64,000 nucleotides of DNA from Gammaproteobacteria bacterium (GCA_014075255.1 CP046178.1:258001-322000); one strand, 5' to 3'; numbered from the stretch's first letter, positions 52,575 to 62,157 are shown. The notes: generated by a model from the letters alone, not told the origin. Made by a program: numbers and translations.

Positions 52575-52976
52575 ATGAGTAAAAATATTAGACAATTAGC
52601 TGAACGTTTTTACGAGCTTGTAAATAGTGGAGGTGAGCTTTCAGAAGTTTTATCTGATGATTTTATCTTTGGAATAATGCCTGGGTTTCCCTATGGAGGA
52701 GATCAAAATGGATTGCCAGCTTCTCTAGAGTTTTTTGACAAGCTAGGGAATCACTTTGATTTTTGGGAAGCCAACCCACAAAAATACATTGAAGTAGATG
52801 GTGAAAATATTATTGTTCAAGCTTTATACCGAACCAAAGCGACCAAGTCTGGCCAAGATGTTGAGGTGGAAACAATACATCTTTGGACCGCTAAGGATGG
52901 TAAGTTAAATACTTATAAGCACTACTGTGACACAGCATTACTATGTTCCGCGCTGGGTCATTCGGTGCCTCATTAA
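52575..52976 (+). CDS. NTF2-like (SnoaL-like) protein
   Basis: The 133-residue single-domain protein has the NTF2 fold pattern IRQLAERFYELVNSGGELSE, a loop DDFIFGIMPGFPYGGDQNGL, and C-terminal strands QDVEVETIHLWTAKDGKLNT with YKHYCDTALL. It lies 21 bp before the GATase gene and is probably in the same operon, so it may act in the same pathway. The catalytic role is not known. Confidence 0.75.
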   Translation: MSKNIRQLAERFYELVNSGGELSEVLSDDFIFGIMPGFPYGGDQNGLPASLEFFDKLGNHFDFWEANPQKYIEVDGENIIVQALYRTKATKSGQDVEVETIHLWTAKDGKLNTYKHYCDTALLCSALGHSVPH

Positions 52977-52997
52977 TCGTTATATAAGGAATAATAT

Positions 52998-53906
52998 ATG
53001 TGCGGCATAGCAGGCATTATGCTTAAGGACTCGTCGGATTTTAAAACCGGTGAGGCATTAGTAGATATGCTCAATGGTTGCCAACATCGCGGTCCTGATT
53101 CTACAGGCTTTGCTTTATATGGTGATGCTCAAAAAAATACGCTCAAGCTTAGATTATTAGTAGGTCAAGGTGAGATAGGTGTGGCAGCCATAACTCAAAT
53201 TAAGAAATCATTGAAAGAAAATAGCGCTTCTATAATCGAAGATGAGCATATTGGGGAAACCTACCGTGCAACGGTTAACTATTCTGGCGATATCCAAAAA
53301 TTTTCTTACGCACTTGATCAAGCTGCAAAAGTGATTTCTATCGGCAATAGCTTAGATATTATTAAAGATGTCGGAAGTGCAGAAGATGTAGATGCGAGCT
53401 ATGACATACGACAATATAAAGGTTCTCATGGCTTAGGTCATGTGCGTTTAGCAACTGAGTCAGACGTTAAACCCGAAGCTGCGCACCCATTTTGGGCCAC
53501 GGGATTTGCTGATGTTGCTATCGTGCACAATGGGCAAATCACTAATTACTGGAAAATGCGTAGGCGCCTTGAGCAACGTGATTATGAATTTCGTACGGAT
53601 AACGATAGTGAGCTCATTGCAGTTTATCTTGCCGATAAACTATCAAAAGGAATTAAATTAAAAGAAGCGCTAAAAACTTCAATTGAAGATCTAGATGGCA
53701 CGTTTTCATTTCTTGTTTCTACAGAAGATGAAATTGGTTATGCAAAAGATCACTTGGCCGTTAAGCCTATGGTGATGTATGAAACTGAGGATATGGTTGC
53801 CATTGCTTCTGAAGAAGTTTCACTCAATAAATTATTCCCAGGGCAAGCGCTCAATACAAAAGAACCACCACCAGGAACCTATAACACATGGTCACGATCG
53901 ATCTAG
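52998..53906 (+). CDS. Class II glutamine amidotransferase (GlxB/MgsA-like)
   Basis: The 302-residue N-terminal nucleophile amidotransferase has nucleophile C2 (MCGIAGI). Other recognisable parts are CQHRGPDSTGFALYG, HGLGHVRLATESDV, DVAIVHNGQITNYWKMRR and the acidic TDNDSELIAVYLADKL. This is the GATase half of glutamate-synthase-like enzymes; three-gene forms are known as glxBCD or as mgsABC (N-methylglutamate synthase). The next gene overlaps by 19 bp. Both alternatives remain open. Confidence 0.87.
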   Translation: MCGIAGIMLKDSSDFKTGEALVDMLNGCQHRGPDSTGFALYGDAQKNTLKLRLLVGQGEIGVAAITQIKKSLKENSASIIEDEHIGETYRATVNYSGDIQKFSYALDQAAKVISIGNSLDIIKDVGSAEDVDASYDIRQYKGSHGLGHVRLATESDVKPEAAHPFWATGFADVAIVHNGQITNYWKMRRRLEQRDYEFRTDNDSELIAVYLADKLSKGIKLKEALKTSIEDLDGTFSFLVSTEDEIGYAKDHLAVKPMVMYETEDMVAIASEEVSLNKLFPGQALNTKEPPPGTYNTWSRSI

Positions 53907-55849
53907 GGAAAACTTCCGTAAGAGAAGGTAATGAAAAAATTCGACAAAGTGGTAAAGACGGAGAAGATGTCGAAGTAATCAATCCTGATGCACGCCACCA
54001 TATTGGCGTTGGTTTAATTCATCCCATTACAGTAAAAGTTAAAGGTTCTGCAGGTTATTTCTGTGCAGGGCTAAGTGATGCTGCTAATTTTGAAGTGGAG
54101 AGCAACGTTGGTTGGGGTGTGGGCGACAATATGTATTCCGGTTCAGTGGTGGTTGGAGGCAATGCGGGTGCAATACCTGGAGTTGCAATTCGTGGAGCTG
54201 AAATTGTTATTCGTGGCAACATGGGTTCACGTGCTGGCCAGGTGATGAAAGCGGGAACTTTGTGCTGTGCAGGCAATGCAAATTTTATGGCCGGTTACAT
54301 GATGTATGGCGGGCGTATCATTATCTTAGGTGACTCTGGTGAAAAAGTTGGCGAAGACATGTCTGCTGGTGAAATATTTGTAGCCGGTAAAGTTGAAAAT
54401 TTAGGTTCTGACGCTGAGCTCATTGATATTGATAGTGCAGAAATTGATGAGGTAATGGAATTTCTTGAGCATTATAAAATTCCGTTTAAAGGAAGTTTTC
54501 AAAAAGTTGTTAATGCGGGTAAGAAGCTACGCTACGCAACCTCTGAACAGCAAATGCGTAGCATCCCATTTTTCTCATTTTCTGGCGCATCTGATTACTG
54601 GAATCCAAAAATACAAGAAGACTTATATGTTAAGTCACAAATTGGACGATATCGAATTCGTGGCTATGGAGGCGCACGACCGTTACCGCATTTTTCTGAC
54701 ATTGCATTTAGAAAAGATTTATCTCTTGCTGGTGGCGATGCTGATGTTGTCTCTAAAGTAAAAATGCGTACTGAAATTGGCGGCATTAACGGTGCTCAAC
54801 CTCTTAAATTAAGTATGCCGGTAATGATTGCGCCTATGAGCTATGGCGCACTGAGCGCTTCTACTAAAAGAGCTATTGGACTTGCTTCAACGCTTTCAGA
54901 TATCGCTGAGAATACTGGTGAAGGAGGCATGAGTGATGCGCAACGCGGTGCAGCAAAACAACTAATATTTCAAATGCTTGGAGGGAGATTGGGTTGGAAT
55001 ATCCATGATATGAATCGTGCAGATGGTTTAGAGATTTATATTTCCCAAGGGGCAAAGCCTGGTTTAGGTGGGCAGCTGATGGCTAAAAAAGTGACGCCAG
55101 AACTTGCCAAAATTAGAGGTATACCAGCCGGCATTGATTTGCGTTCACCTTCACGGCATCCAGATATTCTAGGTGCAGATGATCTAGTAATTAAAGTAGA
55201 AGAGTTACGTGAAGCCACAGGATATCGATTACCGGTAAGTATTAAATTAGGCGCAGGTCGTGTGCGTGACGATATAAAAATTGCAGTAAAGGATGGTTTT
55301 GACTTTGTTGAGCTCGATGGGATGCAAGGTTCGACGGGTGCTGGAAGTGCAGAAGTTATTGACTATGTAGGGATACCAACGTTGCCTGCAATTATTGAAG
55401 CACTGAGTGCGTTAGAAGAAATTGGTAGACGTGATGATATTCAAGTTGTTGTTATGGGCGGAATTCGTGATGGAGTAGATGCAGTGAAGGCATTGTGTTT
55501 GGGTGCCGATGCGATAGCTTTAGGAACTTCAACCATTATTGCGGGAGGTTGCATAGCGTGCATGCAGTGTCATGTAGGCCAATGTGTAACTGGAATTGCC
55601 ACACAAGATCCTGAGCATGAGAAACGTTATGAACCTGAAGTGGAAGCACAAAACATTCATCGCTTTTTAGAAAGCGTGCGTTGGCAGATTGCAACCATTG
55701 CAAACGAACTAGGGTATGACGATGTAACACAATTTAGTCGAGATGATTTAGTGGCGTTAACGCCAGAGGCCGCTGCAATGACTGGTTTGCCATATGAACC
55801 TCAATATGGAGATGCAAATATCGACATCAAAGTGAGGGCAGCAGTATGA
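53888..55849 (+). CDS. GXGXG domain fused to FMN-binding glutamate synthase domain
   Basis: The 653-residue protein joins what are usually two genes (glxC/mgsB and glxD/mgsC). Residues ~20-200 form the right-handed GXGXG helix (GYFCAGLSDAANFEVESNVG, MGSRAGQVMKAGTLCCAGNA). Residues ~235-640 are the FMN barrel (MPVMIAPMSYGALSASTKRA, EGGMSDAQRGAAKQLI, KPGLGGQLMAKKV, VSIKLGAGR, VVMGGIRDGVDAVKALCLGA) with Fe-S cysteines C555, C558, C561 and C566. The order, GXGXG before FMN, is reversed relative to GltB. Its stop overlaps the next start by 4 bp. Confidence 0.9.
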   Translation: MVTIDLGKTSVREGNEKIRQSGKDGEDVEVINPDARHHIGVGLIHPITVKVKGSAGYFCAGLSDAANFEVESNVGWGVGDNMYSGSVVVGGNAGAIPGVAIRGAEIVIRGNMGSRAGQVMKAGTLCCAGNANFMAGYMMYGGRIIILGDSGEKVGEDMSAGEIFVAGKVENLGSDAELIDIDSAEIDEVMEFLEHYKIPFKGSFQKVVNAGKKLRYATSEQQMRSIPFFSFSGASDYWNPKIQEDLYVKSQIGRYRIRGYGGARPLPHFSDIAFRKDLSLAGGDADVVSKVKMRTEIGGINGAQPLKLSMPVMIAPMSYGALSASTKRAIGLASTLSDIAENTGEGGMSDAQRGAAKQLIFQMLGGRLGWNIHDMNRADGLEIYISQGAKPGLGGQLMAKKVTPELAKIRGIPAGIDLRSPSRHPDILGADDLVIKVEELREATGYRLPVSIKLGAGRVRDDIKIAVKDGFDFVELDGMQGSTGAGSAEVIDYVGIPTLPAIIEALSALEEIGRRDDIQVVVMGGIRDGVDAVKALCLGADAIALGTSTIIAGGCIACMQCHVGQCVTGIATQDPEHEKRYEPEVEAQNIHRFLESVRWQIATIANELGYDDVTQFSRDDLVALTPEAAAMTGLPYEPQYGDANIDIKVRAAV

Positions 55850-58374
55850 GCGCTGTTTATGATATTAATCGCATTTTAATGCCTGATGTGCCACCCGATT
55901 ATGAAGATCACACAGCAGATGTAAATTATGTTCCCGCACCGTGCCAAGTTGCATGTCCTATAGGAACCGATGCGCCTTCATACATCGGTTATATTTGGGA
56001 AGGGAAGTTTGAAGAAGCATTTGAAGCGATAACGGCAACCAATCCTTTTAGTTCTATTTGTGGTCGTGTATGTGACGCACCCTGTGAGCCAGCTTGCCGG
56101 CGTGTGGATAGTGATGGACCATTACAAATACGCAACTTAAAACGATTCGTGATGGATAAATTAGGTTCTACGTATGAACCAACACCTGTTAAAGCAATAC
56201 AGTCAAAAACGGTTGCCATTGTAGGTTCAGGTCCTGCGGGTCTTACGGCTGCACACGAATTATGTGATGCAGGGTTTGAAGTGCATGTATATGAAATGAC
56301 AGATCGATTAGGTGGCATGATGATTTGGGGGATACCTGCATTTAGATTGCCCCCCGGCATAATAGAAGAAGATATTGATCGTTTGCTGAAACGCTTCCCA
56401 GATTTACACATTCATTTAAATACGGGTCTTGGCAAAGAAGTTTCATTAGATGAACTCAAAGCTAAGCATGATGCAGTGTTGTTAACTATAGGTTCTTGGT
56501 GGGGCAAACCGATGGGCATCCCAGGCGAAGAAGGTAACGAAAAAGTTATCGATGGCGTAAGTTTTTTGCGTCATGTAAATGCGGGTGAGCGACCAACACT
56601 ACCGGAAACCGTCGTGGTGGTGGGTGGTGGTGACGTTGCAATGGATGCGTGTCGTGCGGCATTAAGATTACCTGGGTGTAAGAATGTAAAAGTTATTTAC
56701 CGTCGTGGGCCAGATGAAATACCTGCCAGAAAGATAGAGCTTGAAGGTGCGATCGAAGAAGGCATTGAGTTTATTTATTTCACACAACAAGTTGCGGTTG
56801 AAGAAAATAATGGCACGTTAAGTCTTAAATGTGTGAAGACGAAATTAGGCGAAAAGGGTGAAGATGAGCGTCTTCAGCCTAAAATTGATGAGGGAAGCGA
56901 GCACGACATTGAATGTGGAATGGTGATTGCTGCAGTGGGTCAAAAAGGCATATGCGACGATTTGGAAAACCATAATTTGATGGATGTCGATCGTGTGCAT
57001 ACAGACTGGGACACCATGCGTACTAAAGACGCAAAAGTTTTTGCAGCTGGAGATGGTGCATTTGGCGGCTCAACAATTGTTATGGCGATGCAACATGGCC
57101 AACGTGCTGCGTACTATGTGAAATCGTTCCTAAATGATATCGAAGATCCAATTCCATACCGAACACCGTTTCGAACACGAAGAGTTCCAGTAGCACAAGA
57201 TATTAAATGGGAAAAGTTTAGTCCACATCATCCTGAATTTTTTGGGGTTGGCGAAGACCCGGTTAGTTTTCCCGAAATAGAGTCTACTTATGATTGGGAT
57301 ACTGCGCGTAATGAGGCTGCACGTTGTTATCGTTGTGATGCTGAAACAGGTTCTCCAGATTATTCGGTAGCGCATCGTGAAGATATTTTTTCTATGGCAC
57401 GTACCAATCCTGCAGATCATATGAAACTAAAATCTATGTTGCAGAAACGATTACGAACTCGTACCAATCCATTTCCAGAAAGTCGTGCACCTAGTTTAGA
57501 CGATTTAGTGTTTCTACCAGCAAATTTATCGCGTCTAGTAATCGATCCTTATCGTGAAGCATGTAATGTCAATACCGACCTGGCCAATAAACTTGAGATG
57601 CATCATCCATTTTTGGTAACGGGTTTTGATAATGAAGCACAAGAAATTTTCGAGGCAATGAGTCAAGGATGTGCCATATCTGTAACCCCGTATCTTGGAC
57701 ACAAGGATCCAGGTAAAGACACGAATTGGTTACAGTTAAGTACGTCGTTATCAGAGCAAACAAAAAATACAGCTGGATATGTTTATCACTTAGATAAAGG
57801 CGAAGAGCCAGTCGGATTAACACCTGCTGTAGACAGCCAACTTGTGGGTTTGGTCGTTTCTAATGCAAATGATCTTGAGCAAGCGATTATCTGCTCGCTG
57901 GAGAATGAGCATGATATCTTAGTATTAGATAGCACAGGAAATTTAGGTAGTGCTTGGTCAGAATTAGCTGCTTCGCCAGACTTTAGTATTTTGCGAGATG
58001 CAATCCGTATATTGCGCAAAATGAAAAAAGAAGAGGTAGTCGAGCTTGTATACTTTGGCGGTGTGCGATCTGGTACTGATGCCGCAAAGTTAATTGGTTT
58101 AGGTGCAAATGTAGTAGTGATGGGCGTATGTGCTGGACTTGCTATGGGTGGCGAAATTAATAATGATAAAATGGTATTTAGCTCAAATTATTCCGATACT
58201 GATCGTGTTCAAGGACTGGTCAATATTGTTAAGGCTAATCTAGGTGAAGCCTCTATGATGGCTCGTTGCACTGGGAAAACAAATTTATATAATGTGGAAC
58301 CAGAAGACTTGAGTGCGATTACTGAAGATGCGTCTGAGGCCACCGGTATACCATTGCCTGGAAAATGTGCCTAG
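55846..58374 (+). CDS. GltD-like FAD oxidoreductase fused to a degenerate glutamate-synthase barrel
   Basis: Residues 1-~530 match the small subunit of NADPH glutamate synthase: Fe-S cysteines C33, C37, C72, C76, C80 and C84, the FAD loop AIVGSGPAGLTAAHEL, the NADPH loop VVVVGGGDVAMDACRAALRL and the closing AAGDGAFGGSTIVMAMQHG. Residues ~586-842 form a second domain resembling the FMN barrel (LVYFGGVRSGTDAAKLIGLG, then ANVVVMG, and PEDLSAITEDASEATGIPLP), but without the Fe-S cysteines or the GLGGQ loop, so it is probably not catalytic. It could shape electron transfer to the upstream protein. Length and architecture are unusual for GltD (~470). Confidence 0.88.
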   Translation: MSAVYDINRILMPDVPPDYEDHTADVNYVPAPCQVACPIGTDAPSYIGYIWEGKFEEAFEAITATNPFSSICGRVCDAPCEPACRRVDSDGPLQIRNLKRFVMDKLGSTYEPTPVKAIQSKTVAIVGSGPAGLTAAHELCDAGFEVHVYEMTDRLGGMMIWGIPAFRLPPGIIEEDIDRLLKRFPDLHIHLNTGLGKEVSLDELKAKHDAVLLTIGSWWGKPMGIPGEEGNEKVIDGVSFLRHVNAGERPTLPETVVVVGGGDVAMDACRAALRLPGCKNVKVIYRRGPDEIPARKIELEGAIEEGIEFIYFTQQVAVEENNGTLSLKCVKTKLGEKGEDERLQPKIDEGSEHDIECGMVIAAVGQKGICDDLENHNLMDVDRVHTDWDTMRTKDAKVFAAGDGAFGGSTIVMAMQHGQRAAYYVKSFLNDIEDPIPYRTPFRTRRVPVAQDIKWEKFSPHHPEFFGVGEDPVSFPEIESTYDWDTARNEAARCYRCDAETGSPDYSVAHREDIFSMARTNPADHMKLKSMLQKRLRTRTNPFPESRAPSLDDLVFLPANLSRLVIDPYREACNVNTDLANKLEMHHPFLVTGFDNEAQEIFEAMSQGCAISVTPYLGHKDPGKDTNWLQLSTSLSEQTKNTAGYVYHLDKGEEPVGLTPAVDSQLVGLVVSNANDLEQAIICSLENEHDILVLDSTGNLGSAWSELAASPDFSILRDAIRILRKMKKEEVVELVYFGGVRSGTDAAKLIGLGANVVVMGVCAGLAMGGEINNDKMVFSSNYSDTDRVQGLVNIVKANLGEASMMARCTGKTNLYNVEPEDLSAITEDASEATGIPLPGKCA

Positions 58375-58438
58375 AAAATTCGAATAACACATTAAAAAAT
58401 TAGTGTGTCTGATAATATTTGTGCACAATAACTTGTAA

Positions 58439-59764
58439 CTATTGGACTGTTGTCAAATTAGGTGCGTTAACTTTCCCATCCATCATAAATTCTTGCATGC
58501 TGTTATCAGCAAGCTTTTGATCTAAGCAAGATATTTTTCCTGATGCATTAATCTGATGTAACTCAATATTATAGATGCCATTTAGAGCTAACGATGATCG
58601 ATTATAAGCACTTGAAGGTGAATTGTTAATGCAATCCAAGTCTTCAGTGTCTAAGTATGCAAACCATTGGGGTAGCAAGGCAGTAACTGAAGAGCCTGTC
58701 AGAAAAGCGGTTAATTTGAAATCTAGATTTTCATCATCTGTTAAGAAAAGGGCACTTCCTTCTGCTTTTGCATTCTCTAAAGCCACAACAACAGTGTCTA
58801 ATTCGACATGTGAAAAATCATTTAATGCTTTACCTATTAATTTAAGAGCATTGATATTTATATTTTTACCGAAGTAGTCAGCGAGTTCTAATGTACCTTT
58901 CTTGCTAACAAGATCAAATTCTGCTTTATTTACATTTAGAAGCTTATCTAGCTCAAGCTCCACAATCCCGGATAGCCTTACTTCCAATGGAGTGAGATAA
59001 GAAAATTGTGGTGAAATTTCAGTAAGTAATGCAGGTCGAACTTCGTCTAGATTTACTAGTAGATTAAAATTTTCACTTGCTGTCATATACAAACAGTTTC
59101 CAGATATATGCAAATATTCACCTCGTGCAAAAACTTTAAAGTCATACTCGCAACCGATACCTTCTGTATCAGGCATTAAGGTTATGTTTGCTTTAGGTAT
59201 ACGTATTAATGATCCTGTTATTTCATCACTTAGAGTGAGGTCGGAATTGACGATTCGAAGATTTGTAAGAGTTTCTTCCGTAATGGATGATGCTGTTGAG
59301 TTTGTAGCTAAGCTAATAAGAATTGTTTCTAGCACTCTTCCTGAAGATCCATCATCTGTATTACCCATATCAAATTTTAATGCACCACCAGCAGTGCGAA
59401 TAAAACTGGTTCTTGGGTTTTGAATCTCTATGTTTTGAATTATTAGTGGCTGGGTAAAAATGGATTTAATACTTACTTCAGCTAATACTTTCGGAACTGA
59501 AGCAAGCAGATTTTCACCATAATCCAACGCACGCGTAGAGCTTAAGTGAAATTCTAAAGTTCCTTCGATAGGCCGCCAGCGAGTTTGAGCATTGTCAAAA
59601 TCAACATAGTAAGCATGAAAGCGGTTGTCTAGTTGATTTTTTATATAACTTGATAGAAATGGAAGAGGAATTGGTCTAATTGCCATGACAATTAGAACTG
59701 TAATGAGAGTTAATAGCATCACTGCTACTAATGTGGTTACAGCTTTCTTGACTGTAACGCTCAT
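58439..59764 (-). CDS. AsmA/YhdP-like (DUF3971-type) envelope protein, short
   Basis: The 441-residue protein has an N-terminal signal anchor (~8-28), then RPIPLPFLSSYIKNQLDNRF, and repeating beta-rich segments as in AsmA-like proteins (ASVPKVLAEVSIKSIFTQPL, IQNIEIQNPRTSFI). Large members of this family (~1000+ residues) move lipids between membranes. This one is much shorter and ends in VNAPNLTTVQ without the C-terminal half. The assignment is by pattern and tentative. It is convergent with the upstream cassette. Confidence 0.6.
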   Translation of the reverse strand: MSVTVKKAVTTLVAVMLLTLITVLIVMAIRPIPLPFLSSYIKNQLDNRFHAYYVDFDNAQTRWRPIEGTLEFHLSSTRALDYGENLLASVPKVLAEVSIKSIFTQPLIIQNIEIQNPRTSFIRTAGGALKFDMGNTDDGSSGRVLETILISLATNSTASSITEETLTNLRIVNSDLTLSDEITGSLIRIPKANITLMPDTEGIGCEYDFKVFARGEYLHISGNCLYMTASENFNLLVNLDEVRPALLTEISPQFSYLTPLEVRLSGIVELELDKLLNVNKAEFDLVSKKGTLELADYFGKNININALKLIGKALNDFSHVELDTVVVALENAKAEGSALFLTDDENLDFKLTAFLTGSSVTALLPQWFAYLDTEDLDCINNSPSSAYNRSSLALNGIYNIELHQINASGKISCLDQKLADNSMQEFMMDGKVNAPNLTTVQ

Positions 59765-59887
59765 TCTTGTTTACCTAAGTGACTGAATCACTATCCTGAA
59801 CCAACCCTGGAAAGAATCTTGTATTTAAAGTATTTAATTCTCTTATGCATTGTAAACTTAATATATACATGTTGATAAAATAATTTA

Positions 59888-60193
59888 TCAAGGAATTGTA
59901 TGATTACTTTTTTTATAGAGATAGACACAATCCGTATCTTCGTCACCTTCAGAAATAGCTTCGCCATCTGTTTTTAAGATTTCTAAAAAATATTTTTGGA
60001 TGGTTTTGCAGGCCGTAAAAGTGAGTGCCTGTTTATGAAGCCATATATCATCTTCTTGATGTACTTTATGTGTTTGAAACAGTGTACCTTTAGGGTCGGC
60101 TGCTATACCAACATACCAGTCATTAAAATCACCACCAAATTCTTTTATATAAGCAAGAATTTCAAATTTGATTTGTTGTACGCTATAAATCAT
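59888..60193 (-). CDS. Conserved hypothetical protein (101 aa)
   Basis: The 101-residue protein has a recognisable pattern (DWYVGIAADPKGTLFQTHKV, WLHKQALTFTACKTIQKYFL, ending in YLYKKSN). It resembles small uncharacterised proteins with 'DWYVGIT.D...RLF..H.V', possibly a GIY-YIG-like fold without the nuclease residues. The function is not known. It lies 19 bp from the Sel1 gene, on the same strand. Confidence 0.65.
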   Translation of the reverse strand: MIYSVQQIKFEILAYIKEFGGDFNDWYVGIAADPKGTLFQTHKVHQEDDIWLHKQALTFTACKTIQKYFLEILKTDGEAISEGDEDTDCVYLYKKSNHTIP

Positions 60194-60212
60194 ATAACTA
60201 ATAGGCAGTTAT

Positions 60213-60875
60213 TTAATTGGAAGGTGTGGGTTGTATGGCTACTTGCATGTTGTTGGCACCTGTCTTGTTGCGCCATTGTTCCGATAGTGTTGCTCCCATA
60301 GCTTTTTCTTCCGCAGACATACTTTTCACGATTGATTCGAGTTCACTAAGTGCGGTGCCAATGCCATGCTGTGCAGCAAGGCTTAGCCATAAATAAGCTC
60401 TTATACGATCTTTTTCCACACCTTGGCCATGTGCATACATGTAACCTAGTCGTGACTGTGATGGGTAATGTCCAAGCTCAGACGCTTGTTGATATAACTC
60501 AGCAGCGCGCTCTGGATTTTTATCAACTCCTTCACCTTTGGTATAAATAACCGCTAAATTAAATAGGCCATTAACATCGCCATTTTCAGCGGCTGCTGAT
60601 AGCCATTTAATTGCTTTATCAACGTTTTTATTTGCACCTTGGCCCATATAGTACATTGCACCTACGTTTGCTTGTGCCATCGAGTAGCCTTGTTCAGCCG
60701 CTTTTTCGTACCAGGTCAACGCATTTTTATCATCGACATCTACTCCGTCGCCATTAGCATATAAAGAACCAAGCCAAGCTTGTGCTTCAGGATTGCCTTC
60801 TTCGGCTTGTATTAGCCAAATTTCATGTGCTTTTTCATAATCACCATTGTTATATGCTTGACGTGCTTGGCTCAT
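60213..60875 (-). CDS. Sel1-like repeat (TPR) protein
   Basis: The protein is 220 residues from the ATG preceded by AAGGAA (minus strand), chosen over a start at 60899. It has about five Sel1 repeats, each with the pattern A...LG.MY..G.GV..D...A..WY..AA: EAQAWLGSLYANGDGVDVDD, SMAQANVGAMYYMGQGANKN, GLFNLAVIYTKGEGVDKNPE and SQSRLGYMYAHGQGVEKDRI. Sel1 proteins are interaction scaffolds. No signal peptide is seen, so it is cytoplasmic. Confidence 0.82.
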   Translation of the reverse strand: MSQARQAYNNGDYEKAHEIWLIQAEEGNPEAQAWLGSLYANGDGVDVDDKNALTWYEKAAEQGYSMAQANVGAMYYMGQGANKNVDKAIKWLSAAAENGDVNGLFNLAVIYTKGEGVDKNPERAAELYQQASELGHYPSQSRLGYMYAHGQGVEKDRIRAYLWLSLAAQHGIGTALSELESIVKSMSAEEKAMGATLSEQWRNKTGANNMQVAIQPTPSN

Positions 60876-60937
60876 ATTATTTTCCTTTCGGTTTTCCATT
60901 TTTTGTTCTTTATTATTATTTTAGTCTTTAGTAATTA

Positions 60938-62119
60938 CTAACGTGCGATATTGTTACTATAAAGTGGAGCATTCCAGTAATAATCATGTTCTGTTTCAAT
61001 TATTTCAGTTATGTAACAATGAAAAGAATGACCTGCTAAATTCGTTTCAATCGGAATCATGTTATTTTTAAGCTCTGGGGCGCCGGGTGCAGTTAATTCA
61101 TCTGCTTGACTTTGCATATGTTGTGCTTTGGTTGTAACCGATTGAATGTAGGCTCGCAAGAACTCTGGAACTTGTGATGCATCACTATTAGATTCTTTTT
61201 TTGCATATAACGAAGTGCGTAAAGTACACTCACCCATGCTTGTGGGTTGCAGAATTACACTTACAAGAAAATCCAGATGCTGAATAAGCACTAAGTTAGG
61301 AAATAGCCAACATAGTTGTATATTTTCCATGTCATTTTCAATGGCGTTTTCTAAATTTAGGTCGATATCATGGATAGAAAGGCTTGGGGTCATAAAGCAG
61401 TTATAAGCTTGTTCAACGTCGCTATTTGATAAGTTGTTGCTTATATTATTTCCGTCAAAAAAGGCACGTCCAGCAAATTTCCAATTTGAGCTGCATTCAA
61501 GCCATTCATTATTTTGTAATGAAAAGTCTTTATTTAATATTGATTCAATATTGTTTGCGACAATAGAGTATTCATCTGCAAGATTGTTGCATTCATGATC
61601 TAGATTGATAAATATGATTGAGCCTAACACTTCTACTTTTACCGGCAGTAATCGCTCAGGGATTAGTCCTAAATATTGATGCATGGTGGGGGTGTTTTCA
61701 CCAATTTCTTCCACGCGAATAACATTTCGGTCACGGCTGTAACCGCAAGAGGTAAAAGAGCATTTGGTTTTCTTGCCGGTTTGGCATTGAAGCGGTACGG
61801 CGCGACATCCGCCATGTTGGGCCTTATTGAATCGACCTATTAAACTTCCATCATCTTGTCGTTGTACGTGTATGCCGTGGTGTCCTACAGTGAAAGGTAG
61901 AAGGTCTCCGGCATTTGGGATTTCATTCGTGAATCCTACGGCTATCCAATTGCGTGTCCAGAGTTTTTCGTCCTCTAATTCACTAAAAATTTTTGATTGA
62001 TATGAAAAGGGTGGAAGTATCGTTGCTTGTCCAAAGGGTAGGCTAGAAGATTTATATAAGTCTTTGTTGGTGAAATCAACACCATCTTCTACAAAACCCA
62101 TGTCTGGATGAAATTCCAT
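60938..62119 (-). CDS. Rieske oxygenase alpha-subunit homologue with altered metal sites
   Basis: The 393-residue protein has the general fold order of Rieske ring-hydroxylating oxygenases: KIFSELEDEKLWTRNWIAVG, PFTVGHHGIHVQRQDDGSLI, then the Rieske region and GSIIFINLD, then NWKFAGRAFFD. The cluster ligands are not canonical: CxH is A100-x-H102 and CxxH is C120-x-x-T123, with extra cysteines C105, C112 and C125. The histidines of the mononuclear iron site after NWK are also missing. It lies next to the dimethylformamidase gene, 143 bp downstream, on the same strand. It is probably not an ordinary oxygenase. Confidence 0.72.
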   Translation of the reverse strand: MEFHPDMGFVEDGVDFTNKDLYKSSSLPFGQATILPPFSYQSKIFSELEDEKLWTRNWIAVGFTNEIPNAGDLLPFTVGHHGIHVQRQDDGSLIGRFNKAQHGGCRAVPLQCQTGKKTKCSFTSCGYSRDRNVIRVEEIGENTPTMHQYLGLIPERLLPVKVEVLGSIIFINLDHECNNLADEYSIVANNIESILNKDFSLQNNEWLECSSNWKFAGRAFFDGNNISNNLSNSDVEQAYNCFMTPSLSIHDIDLNLENAIENDMENIQLCWLFPNLVLIQHLDFLVSVILQPTSMGECTLRTSLYAKKESNSDASQVPEFLRAYIQSVTTKAQHMQSQADELTAPGAPELKNNMIPIETNLAGHSFHCYITEIIETEHDYYWNAPLYSNNIAR

Positions 62120-62157
62120 ATTGCACCACCCACGTTATTATAATTCTATTATCTTGA

